From Bradyrhizobium sp. 186 (lineage in GTDB: Bacteria; Pseudomonadota; Alphaproteobacteria; Rhizobiales; Xanthobacteraceae): a stretch of DNA of 64,000 nt. Shown piece by piece: positions 57,516 through 64,000 of this stretch. Under the pieces are notes generated by a model, which had not been told where the DNA came from, made no database searches, and saw only the letters and a program-made list of their open reading frames with translations. The stretch is taken from positions 8,494,001 through 8,558,000 of the forward strand of contig NZ_CP082164.1 of assembly GCF_023101685.1 (NCBI RefSeq). Reading direction: 5' to 3'. The stretch's first letter is position 1. Each line of letters opens with the position of its first letter. The position numbers and the translations under genes were made by a program.

Positions 57516-59159
57516 TCATCGTGAAGCGGCGAGCGATTTATCGAGCGTCTGGCGCACGTCCGAGCGCACCTCGATGACGACCGGTCCCTTGGTCGTCATC
57601 GCCTCCGCGACCGTCGCCGGGGCACGTTCCGCGTCCTCGATGACGAAGCCCGTCGCGCCGAAGGCGCGTGCCAAAGCGGCAAAGTCGGGATTCGACAGAT
57701 CCGTGCCATACGGACGGTCGGGAAAAGCCCGCTCCTGGTGCGACCGGATGGTCCCGTAGGACCGGTTATTGGATACGACGATCTTGAGGTTCGCGCCTCT
57801 GGCGACGGCCGTCGCAAGCTCGTTGCCCGTCATCAGGAAGCCGCCGTCTCCGCAGAAGGCGACCACTTGCCGCCCCGGAAAACGAAGGCTTGCGGCGAGC
57901 CCGGACGGGACTCCGCTGCCCATCGCCCCGCAAGCCGAGCCGAGCAGCCGCGCGGTCGGCTCGAGGCTGAAGATGCGATGGACCCATCCGGCGAAATTGC
58001 CGGAGTCGGTCGTGACGATGCCATCGGGCCTGAAGTGCGCAGCGATGGCCGCCACCGCATGACCGAAGACGTCCGCCGATGGTACGCCGAACCGAGGCCA
58101 ACCATGCGTGGCCGTCCGCGCCGCGGCAGCCGCGTGAAGCCACGCGGTGCGGTCCCGCGCCGTCGCGGGCGCGGCGAGCATGGCCGACACGAACGCGTGC
58201 GATCCGGATACGACCGCCACGTCGGTCCGAACGCGCTTTCCGATCGCATCGGGATCCGGATAGACGTGGACCAGCGGCTGGCGCGGTTTGGCCTGTCTCG
58301 GAAATGCGAAGCCAAGCGAGGACAGATCGCCCAGACGCGTTCCGACGGCAACGACGAGGTCGGCGCGTTCGAGCAGTTTCACATGGGGCTCGGACGTGAA
58401 GAACCCGAACTGACCGGCCCACAGCGGGTGAGAGTTCGGGAATTGGTCCTGCATCTTGTTCATGGTGGCGACCGGGACGTTCCATTTCTCGGAAAACGCG
58501 ACAAGATCTTCGCGGAACGATGCCGTCCGGCATTCGCCACCGACCAGCAGGATCGGCCGCTCCGCGGCCGACAACGCCGCCGTCGCCTGTTCGATCGCCG
58601 CAGCGCCCGGCTCCGGACGCACAGCCCCATTGGCTGTGGCCGCAAATCCCTCGGCCGTGTCCTCAAGGAGATCTTCCGGCAGTTCGATGGCGACGGGACC
58701 GGGCGTTCCCGCATTGGCCACCGCGAACGCGCGGGCCATCATCTCCGGAACGAGATCCGCCGAGTTCAGACGCACGGACCACTTCAGCACGCCATTGAAC
58801 GAACGACCACAGTCGATCTCCTGCACGGCGTCGCGCGCAAGGTTCGGACGGTCGACTTGACCGACCAGCATCACCAGCGGAATCGCCTCCTGCGCCGCGA
58901 CGTGCAGTCCAAGCGCGGCGTTGAAGGCGCCCGGACCACGGCTCGCCATCACGACGCCGGCGCGGCCGGTGAGCTTGGCGTCGGCTACGGCCGCGAGGCT
59001 CGCGCTACCCTCGTGGCGGCAGGTCACCAGGTCGAAATCGTTTCGATCGCGCAGTGCGTCCAGCAGGGCCAGGAAGCTCTCCCCCGGCACACCGAACGCC
59101 CGGTCGACCTCATGGGCGACGAGGCTGTCCACGACGAGTTCGGCGACGCGATAGCTCAT
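57516..59159 (-). CDS. Thiamine-diphosphate-dependent enzyme, acetolactate synthase-like
   Basis: 547 residues from ATG 59159 (MSYRVAELVVDSLVAHEVDR). The N-terminal domain has FGVPGESFLALLDALRD and the cofactor-activating Glu in CRHEGSASLAAVADAKLTG. The C-terminal domain has the ThDP motif CGDGGFLMTGNELATAVARGANLKIVVSNNRSYG. It belongs to the acetolactate synthase/benzoylformate decarboxylase superfamily; the true reaction is not clear and a role in branched-chain amino acid synthesis is unlikely in this setting. The ATG overlaps the CoA-transferase B stop. Confidence 0.83.
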   Translation of the reverse strand: MSYRVAELVVDSLVAHEVDRAFGVPGESFLALLDALRDRNDFDLVTCRHEGSASLAAVADAKLTGRAGVVMASRGPGAFNAALGLHVAAQEAIPLVMLVGQVDRPNLARDAVQEIDCGRSFNGVLKWSVRLNSADLVPEMMARAFAVANAGTPGPVAIELPEDLLEDTAEGFAATANGAVRPEPGAAAIEQATAALSAAERPILLVGGECRTASFREDLVAFSEKWNVPVATMNKMQDQFPNSHPLWAGQFGFFTSEPHVKLLERADLVVAVGTRLGDLSSLGFAFPRQAKPRQPLVHVYPDPDAIGKRVRTDVAVVSGSHAFVSAMLAAPATARDRTAWLHAAAAARTATHGWPRFGVPSADVFGHAVAAIAAHFRPDGIVTTDSGNFAGWVHRIFSLEPTARLLGSACGAMGSGVPSGLAASLRFPGRQVVAFCGDGGFLMTGNELATAVARGANLKIVVSNNRSYGTIRSHQERAFPDRPYGTDLSNPDFAALARAFGATGFVIEDAERAPATVAEAMTTKGPVVIEVRSDVRQTLDKSLAASR

Positions 59160-59833
59160 GCGACGCTCCCGTCCTGCCTGATGGTCAGGATCTCGCGGGC
59201 GACGTGCAGCGGCGCCTCCGTCCGATCGCGCAGCGCCTCGATCGTAAGGCCGTCGAGCAGCGCTCGGACCGCCAGTCCTCCCTCGGCCACGTCGATGATG
59301 GCGAGGCTGGTGAAGATGCGGGTCACCACTCTGCGTGCGGTGAGTGGATACCCGCATCGCTCCACGATGCGGGAGCGGCCATCCTTCGTGGTGTGGTCCA
59401 TCATCACCCAGATCGACTTGGCGCCGACCGCCAGATCGATGGCTCCGCCGATACCGGGCGGAGACCCGTTGTCGCCGGTGGTCCAGTTGGCGAGGTCGCC
59501 CTCCTTGGAGACCTGAAATGCGCCGAGCACGGCGACGTCGAGATGGCCGCCCCGCATCATCGCGAACGAGAGGCTGGAGTCGAAGTAAGAACCGCCCGTC
59601 CGCAAGGAAATCGGCATCTTTCCGGCGTTGATGAGGTCCCAGTCCTCCTCGCCGGCTGCAGGCTTCGGGCCAACGTTAAGGATACCGTTCTCACTGTGAA
59701 GGATCACGCCCGAACCGGCCGGCAGGTAATCGGCCACATGCGTCGGAGCGCCGATGCCGAGGTTCACAAATCCTTCCTCGGGAAGATGCAACGCGACCAT
59801 GCGCGCCAGCGCGTCACGTGAAAGCGGGGTCAT
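59156..59833 (-). CDS. CoA-transferase subunit B (3-oxoacid type)
   Basis: 225 residues from ATG 59833. FVNLGIGAPTHVADYLPAG, the catalytic Glu in HSENGILNVGP, MRGGHLDVAVLGAFQVSKEGDLANW and GIGGAIDLAVGAKSIWVMM are diagnostic of the beta subunit of family I CoA-transferases (succinyl-CoA:3-oxoacid or 3-oxoadipate). The start overlaps the subunit A stop as ATGA. Confidence 0.88.
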   Translation of the reverse strand: MTPLSRDALARMVALHLPEEGFVNLGIGAPTHVADYLPAGSGVILHSENGILNVGPKPAAGEEDWDLINAGKMPISLRTGGSYFDSSLSFAMMRGGHLDVAVLGAFQVSKEGDLANWTTGDNGSPPGIGGAIDLAVGAKSIWVMMDHTTKDGRSRIVERCGYPLTARRVVTRIFTSLAIIDVAEGGLAVRALLDGLTIEALRDRTEAPLHVAREILTIRQDGSVA

Positions 59834-60492
59834 CGGGAGCTCCTTGCGAAAACGCGATCGACGAAGATGCATGGAGTGACTATGGCTTCCGGATCCAAAT
59901 CGCCGACCTCGACCACGCGGTCGACTTCCACGGCGACCGTCCGGCCGGCGGTCGCCATGACCGCGCAGTGGTTGCGCGCCGTCTTGTTGTAGGTGACGTT
60001 GCCGAGCGTGTCGGCGAGATGACCTTTGACGAAAGCGAAATCTGCACGAAGCGGTAGCTCAAGAATGAATTCGCGTCCGTCGACGACGATCTTCTCTTTG
60101 CCGTCCGCGAACACCGTTCCGACGCCGACGGGAGAAAGGAAGCCGCCGAGACCGGCGCCGCCCGCCCGGATGCGCTCCACCAAGGTGCCCTGTGGAACCA
60201 GCTCGAGCTCGACGGTGCCTGCACGATATTGTTCGGCGAACTGCTTGGCGCTCCGCGGATAGGAGCAGACGATCTTGCGAACGATCCTGGCTTCGAACCA
60301 CAGCGACAGATCGTCCTCCGTGGAGCCGGCGTTGTTCGATATCAGCGTCAGGTCGCGGACGCCGCGGTCGAGCACCGCCTTGACCACTCCGAGCGGAAGA
60401 CCTGCTCCGCCGAATCCGCCCATCAAGACGGTGTCGCCGTCCTTAATGCCTTCCACGGCGGCCGCCGCGTCCTCAACCACTACGTTGCGCAT
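59830..60492 (-). CDS. CoA-transferase subunit A (3-oxoacid type)
   Basis: 220 residues from ATG 60492 (MRNVVVEDAAAAVEGIKDGD). TVLMGGFGGAGLPLGVVKAVLDRG, LTLISNNAGSTEDDL, GTLVERIRAGGAGLGGFLSPVGVGT and LRADFAFVKGHLADTLGNVTYNKTARN are the usual subunit A segments. The long open frame upstream (to 61551) is antisense or shadow of the acyl-CoA dehydrogenase and is not part of it. Confidence 0.88.
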   Translation of the reverse strand: MRNVVVEDAAAAVEGIKDGDTVLMGGFGGAGLPLGVVKAVLDRGVRDLTLISNNAGSTEDDLSLWFEARIVRKIVCSYPRSAKQFAEQYRAGTVELELVPQGTLVERIRAGGAGLGGFLSPVGVGTVFADGKEKIVVDGREFILELPLRADFAFVKGHLADTLGNVTYNKTARNHCAVMATAGRTVAVEVDRVVEVGDLDPEAIVTPCIFVDRVFARSSR

Positions 60493-60512
60493 CGTTTCGT
60501 CCGCCGTGTTTG

Positions 60513-61691
60513 CTACGGGATTGATTTGGGATACGTCGCGGACAGGCCGCGGCCGACCCGGTCGAGCAGCATCTCGTTGGTGCCGTCGGCGTAGGCCGCC
60601 ATCCGGACCTCGGCGAAATGCATGTTCAGGCGGTGGCCCGCGCCGGCGCCCGACGCGCCCAGGATCCGGACGCACTGATCGATGCCCCAAAGTGTGGTGT
60701 CGACAGCGAACTTCTTGGCTTGCGCAGCCAGCGCGACCGGATTTCCCCCGGTCTGTATCTGCTCGGCGGCGCGGAAGACGAGCGCGTTGGCGGCCTCGAG
60801 CCGGACCGACACCTCCGCCAGCTCCCAGCGCAGGCCCTGATGCCCGGTCAGCGACTTTCCGAAGGCCTGCCGAGCTTCGCAGTAGTCGACCGCCTCGCAC
60901 AGTGCCGCATGCAGGGTCGCGACGCACATGGCGGCCACGTGGACGCGGGCCGCGTTGACCGATGCCATAGATGTCTTGAGCGCGGTGCCGGGCGCAGCGA
61001 TCAGACACCACTCGGGAATGAAGTGGGAGTTGAAGGCCACTTCGGCCAGGCGGAAGGAACGCGCTCCGGGAACGACGATCTCGGTCCGCTTTACCGTATC
61101 GGCCTCGCCGACCGGGACATAGAAGCTGGCGATGTCCCCTGCCCCCGCGGCGTCGCCTACACGGGCGAGGACGATCAAACCACCGACCAGCAGGCCGTCC
61201 GTCATCCACGCTTTTGTGCCGCTCAGAGCCCAGCCGCCGTCGACCGGAGCGGCCGTCGTGGTAAGAGCGGAGACATCGCTGCCGCCCGCCGGCTCGGTCA
61301 TGGCCGTCGTCAGGAGAAGCTCCCCGCGTAGCGCGGGCTGCAATAGTCGCTCGATCTGGACCGGCGTCCCGGTCTGGGAAAGTCGCGTCGCTCCGCCTTG
61401 GTGATGGTTGAGGCAGAACGCCGCCGCGAAGCCGTGACGCGCCATCTCCTGCGCCACGCGAATCTTGCACAGGTAGGACGCTTCCAGTCCACCGTGAGCA
61501 CGCTTTGCCTGGAGGCCCAGCATGCCGAGTGCAGCCCATTCGGCGATCCATTTTTCGGGAAACGCCTCGCCCGACATGTGCGCTGCGAAGACACTCTCCG
61601 AAAAGGGGCCGGCGCAGAATGCCCGCGCCTTCGCCACATGCTCGCGCTCTTCCGCAGAAAGTTGAGCGTCGTACTGGTGATAGAAGCCCAT
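60513..61691 (-). CDS. Acyl-CoA dehydrogenase
   Basis: 392 residues, starting MGFYHQYDAQLSAEEREHVA. TAMTEPAGGSDVSALTTTA and GWALSGTKAWMTDGLLVGGL form the FAD/substrate site. The C-terminal helical part has AFGKSLTGHQGLRWELAEVSVRLEAA and AYADGTNEMLLDRVGRGL. It oxidises an acyl-CoA to the enoyl-CoA with electrons going to ETF. It is 20 bp upstream of the CoA-transferase genes, so a CoA ester made by the transferase is its probable substrate. Confidence 0.88.
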   Translation of the reverse strand: MGFYHQYDAQLSAEEREHVAKARAFCAGPFSESVFAAHMSGEAFPEKWIAEWAALGMLGLQAKRAHGGLEASYLCKIRVAQEMARHGFAAAFCLNHHQGGATRLSQTGTPVQIERLLQPALRGELLLTTAMTEPAGGSDVSALTTTAAPVDGGWALSGTKAWMTDGLLVGGLIVLARVGDAAGAGDIASFYVPVGEADTVKRTEIVVPGARSFRLAEVAFNSHFIPEWCLIAAPGTALKTSMASVNAARVHVAAMCVATLHAALCEAVDYCEARQAFGKSLTGHQGLRWELAEVSVRLEAANALVFRAAEQIQTGGNPVALAAQAKKFAVDTTLWGIDQCVRILGASGAGAGHRLNMHFAEVRMAAYADGTNEMLLDRVGRGLSATYPKSIP

Positions 61692-61713
61692 AGGAGATCC
61701 TTCGGCGAGCGAG

Positions 61714-62709
61714 CTACTTCTGAAGAGGCGCCCCGATGTCCTTGGCCCACTTATTCCAGTAGGCCTCTTCCTGTCCGACCTCGGCCGTGAAGCTCTCCAC
61801 CGTTGAACCAGTGATCAGCGTGGCGCCGATCGTTTCCAGTTGCTTCAGGAATTCCGGGTCGCTCGAAGCCTTGTCGAGTGCTGCGCCAACCTTGGCGACG
61901 ACGGCCGCGGGAAGGTTCGGCGGACCCGCGACCCCGAACCACGGCGAGATATCGAGAGGCTTGCCAGCGGCCTGCTCGATCGTCGGCAGATCCGGGAAGG
62001 CCGGCGACCGGTCGGCCGACGTCACCGCGAGCGCCTTCAGGGATCCGGCCTTGACCTGCTGGCCGATCGTGGCTTCGGTGAAGAAGCCCACCTGCAGGAT
62101 GCCCGACATGCAATCGACGATCGGTTGGTTGCCGCCCGAATAGTTGATGAACGTCATCTTCGTATCATAGGCCATGTCGAACAGCGTGCCGCCGACATGG
62201 GACGTCGCTCCGAACGTACCGCCGAAGTTTACTTCTCCAGGGTGCGCTTTCAGATAGGCGACGAGTTCCGGAACAGTGGAAACTGGAAGCTTCGGGTTCA
62301 CCACGAGCAGGTTCCGCTGTTTCGCAACCTTCCGGATATAGGTGAAGCCCTTCTGCTGATCGTAGCGCACCGACGAATACAGTGCCTTGGCGCGAGTATT
62401 CGAGGACTCCACCGCGACGAGAAGCGTGTAGCCGTCAGGGTTTGCGCGGGAGACGTTGGACGCGGCGATCATTCCCCCGGCGCCGCCGTTGTTCTCGACG
62501 ATGACGTTCTGGTTCAACTCCTTCGCGAGCAGACGACCGATCACCCGGCCGATGATGTCCGTTGGCCCTCCGGGTGGAAATCCGACGACCAGCTTGATCG
62601 TGGTTGAGGGATAGGCATCGGCGGCCTCGACCGGCTCAGCAAGGAAGCCGAGACAAAGGATGGCGGCGCCGGCGGCAATCGACGTGGCTCTTCGGAATGA
62701 TCGAAACAT
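61714..62709 (-). CDS. tctC: Tripartite tricarboxylate transporter binding protein (TctC/Bug family)
   Basis: 331 residues from ATG 62709. A signal peptide (MFRSFRRATSIAAGAAILCL, cleavage near VEAADAYP) is followed by Bug-family segments: IKLVVGFPPGGPTDIIGRVIGRLLAKEL, NVIVENNGGAGGMIAASNV, NFGGTFGATSHVGGTLFDM, DISPWFGVAGPPNLP. It captures the carboxylate in the periplasm for TctAB, encoded at the far end of the same block. First gene of the minus-strand block. Confidence 0.9.
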   Translation of the reverse strand: MFRSFRRATSIAAGAAILCLGFLAEPVEAADAYPSTTIKLVVGFPPGGPTDIIGRVIGRLLAKELNQNVIVENNGGAGGMIAASNVSRANPDGYTLLVAVESSNTRAKALYSSVRYDQQKGFTYIRKVAKQRNLLVVNPKLPVSTVPELVAYLKAHPGEVNFGGTFGATSHVGGTLFDMAYDTKMTFINYSGGNQPIVDCMSGILQVGFFTEATIGQQVKAGSLKALAVTSADRSPAFPDLPTIEQAAGKPLDISPWFGVAGPPNLPAAVVAKVGAALDKASSDPEFLKQLETIGATLITGSTVESFTAEVGQEEAYWNKWAKDIGAPLQK

Positions 62710-62914
62710 GCAGCACCTCCCTCGAAGGACGATCCAACTTCGAGCCAAGGACACTTTGTGTCAAGTGTGAAACTAACGTGACGCGACCCGGAGCCGCACA
62801 ATGACTCGGCAAACGCTGCGGAAAAGCGTACAATATGCGCTATACAGCAGCATTTCGGCCGATATTGCCACCCGGCAGCCGAGTTCCAGGCTTGCCAAGC
62901 CCAATGGTTGTGTT

Positions 62915-62931
62915 CTAGACGATCGGTCTAA
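62915..62931. promoter_or_regulatory. Probable TetR operator
   Basis: TAGAC (62916-62920), GATCG, GTCTA (62926-62930) forms a dyad of the TAGACCG/CGGTCTA type common for TetR-family repressors. It lies 11 bp before the TetR ATG and 206 bp from the divergent tctC start, so it suits autorepression and possibly control of both sides. Confidence 0.6.
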
Positions 62932-62941
62932 TGAGGACACA

Positions 62942-63607
62942 ATGGCGAAATCTTCAGATAATCACCGCCAGAACGTGACGGGCCGAGACGAGGTCGGATA
63001 TGCGCCGACCCGTGACGTTCTGATCCGTTGCGGAATGGAGGTGATGACCCAACAAGGTTTCGCAGCTACGGGCCTGGACGCGCTGCTGCGCCGTGCCACC
63101 GTGCCAAAGGGCTCGTTCTACCACTACTTCGAAAGCAAGGCCGACTACGGCCGCGAAATCATGAGAGCCTACGACTCCTTCTTCCGACACAAGCTGGACC
63201 GCGCCCTGAACGACGGAACGCTTGCGCCGTTGGCGCGCATGCGAGCTTTCGTCGAGGACGCCAAAGCGGGCATGGCGAAATACGGCTATACGCGCGGCTG
63301 CCTCGTCGGAAACCTCAGCCAGGAGGTCGAGGCGCTGCCCGACGATTACAGGTCCGCGTTGGACGAGATCGTCAAAGGATGGCAGCGGAAGGTGGCGCAT
63401 TGCCTGGAACTCGCATGCGAGGCCGGCGAGATCGGCAGCGCGGACTGTGATGCCTTGGCTGAGTTTTTCTGGATCGGCTGGGAGGGAGCGGTGATGCGGG
63501 CGCGCCTCGTCAAGAACGGCCTCCCGCTCGATACCTTCATCGCCGGTTTCGTCGCCGGCCTGCCGCGTCCGGACGAGCCGAAGGCCAAGTCCAGAAGAAA
63601 ATCGTGA
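62942..63607 (+). CDS. TetR-family regulator, AcuR-like
   Basis: 221 residues from ATG 62942 ([20 protein letters not shown]). The DNA-binding part reads [36 protein letters not shown]. The ligand domain has [25 protein letters not shown], as in the AcuR/NemR branch. The next gene is an AcuI-like reductase 13 bp downstream, the pairing known from acrylate/acryloyl-CoA metabolism. The longer open frame from 62801 runs through the operator and is not preferred. Confidence 0.85.
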   Translation: MAKSSDNHRQNVTGRDEVGYAPTRDVLIRCGMEVMTQQGFAATGLDALLRRATVPKGSFYHYFESKADYGREIMRAYDSFFRHKLDRALNDGTLAPLARMRAFVEDAKAGMAKYGYTRGCLVGNLSQEVEALPDDYRSALDEIVKGWQRKVAHCLELACEAGEIGSADCDALAEFFWIGWEGAVMRARLVKNGLPLDTFIAGFVAGLPRPDEPKAKSRRKS

Positions 63608-63620
63608 AGAGGAGTTCGAG

Positions 63621-64000
63621 TTGTTCAAAGCCGTGTTGATCGAGAAGGACGAGCGGGGATATCGCGCCGACGTCGCCGAATTGCCGGACAGCCGCCTGCC
63701 CGACGGTGAGGTGACCGTCGACGTCGAGTTCAGCACGCTGAACTACAAGGACGGTCTCGCGATTACCGGCAAGGGCCCAATCGTGAGATCCTTCCCGCTG
63801 GTACCCGGGATCGACTTCGCTGGCGTGGTCTCGTCGAGCTCCGACCCGACCTTCGCGCCGGGGGACCGGGTAGTTCTCAATGGCTGGGGTGTCGGCGAAC
63901 AACATTGGGGCGGCCTCGCGCAGCGAGCAAAGGTCAAGGCCGACTGGTTGATCAAGCTGCCGCCCTCGATGCCTTCCCGCCGCGCGATGATCATCGGTAC
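63621..64000 (+). CDS. Acryloyl-CoA reductase/quinone oxidoreductase, AcuI/YhdH-like (partial)
   Basis: Runs off the window. The TTG at 63621 has AAGAGGAG upstream and begins [54 protein letters not shown] and [20 protein letters not shown] are typical of the zinc-free MDR branch containing AcuI and YhdH, which reduces acryloyl-CoA or similar enones with NADPH. Probably co-transcribed with the TetR gene. Confidence 0.83.
   Translation, partial: MFKAVLIEKDERGYRADVAELPDSRLPDGEVTVDVEFSTLNYKDGLAITGKGPIVRSFPLVPGIDFAGVVSSSSDPTFAPGDRVVLNGWGVGEQHWGGLAQRAKVKADWLIKLPPSMPSRRAMIIG

Noticed and set aside
56113..57759. 548-codon plus-strand frame across the reductase and MOSC genes
   Set aside because: Antisense to two recognised genes and without any recognisable domain.
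57738..59516. 592-codon plus-strand frame across the ThDP enzyme and CoA-transferase B
   Set aside because: Antisense shadow in GC-rich DNA; the minus strand holds conserved catalytic motifs.
59830..61551. 573-codon minus-strand frame reading into CoA-transferase A
   Set aside because: Only the last 220 codons are CoA-transferase; the rest is an out-of-frame reading of the acyl-CoA dehydrogenase, so this is not a fusion protein.
1..64000. CRISPR arrays, tRNA and rRNA genes
   Set aside because: No regularly spaced repeats, cloverleaf-like sequences or rRNA segments were seen on reading. A covariance-model search would be needed to exclude a tRNA fully.

Overview
The window reads as a piece of the symbiosis island of a soybean-type Bradyrhizobium and the region beside it. 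The main evidence is an intact, collinear series on the minus strand: degenerate receiver gene (24.8 kb)-nodA-nodB-nodC-nodS-nodU-nodI-nodJ-nolO-nodZ-fixR-nifA-fixA (9.2 kb). It has a nod box at its head and a divergent nodD1. This is the gene order I know from B. diazoefficiens/japonicum, except that the nodJ-nolO gap is too short for nolM-nolN. nolA lies 2.4 kb beyond nodD1. Together the enzymes predict a Nod factor that is N-methylated (NodS), carbamoylated (NodU, NolO) and 6-O-fucosylated (NodZ). GDP-fucose would come from noeL plus nolK, and glucosamine-6-phosphate from nodM.

Layout. 0-2.2 kb: gene debris with an IS630-type element. 2.3-6.4 kb: noeL, a frameshifted nolK, nodM. 7.4-8.8 kb: an MFS carboxylate-type transporter. 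9.2-24.8 kb: the fix/nif regulators and the nod operon, with sigma-54 promoters visible before fixA and fixR. 25.2-30.2 kb: nodD1, a decayed second nodD, nolA and small genes. 30.7-33.0 kb: a HisC-like aminotransferase and a luciferase-like monooxygenase. 35.2-37.8 kb: a second nod box, a 5'-truncated nodB and a second nodC whose C-terminus is replaced by an unrelated helical tail; this nodBC segment is an almost identical inverted copy of the one in the operon. 38-47.7 kb: small membrane proteins, a beta-barrel porin, an IS630-type element with an amber-interrupted transposase, a LuxR solo, a MetC-like enzyme and a GT51 glycosyltransferase lacking its catalytic glutamate. 48.3-53.2 kb: a group II intron and a string of gene fragments (IS66-like, katG, PIN, acyl-CoA dehydrogenase) around a YggS gene. 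53.4-64 kb: a compact, apparently intact catabolic block (tctC, acyl-CoA dehydrogenase, CoA-transferase A/B, ThDP enzyme, MOSC protein, ferredoxin-type reductase, XRE-cupin regulator, tctB, tctA) divergent from an AcuR-like TetR gene and an AcuI-like reductase.

The strongest candidate for something undescribed is a set of five near-identical MerR-type promoter boxes (26.5, 28.6, 29.5, 38.4 and 46.2 kb). One is the promoter of nolA itself. Two others lie about 100 bp before small single-pass membrane proteins that share a basic motif. This looks like a NolA regulon of tiny membrane proteins. The second notable point is the 1.5 kb inverted nodBC repeat, which could allow a 12 kb inversion that swaps nodC 3' ends and nod-box promoters.

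All calls come from reading the sequence. No database search was run.
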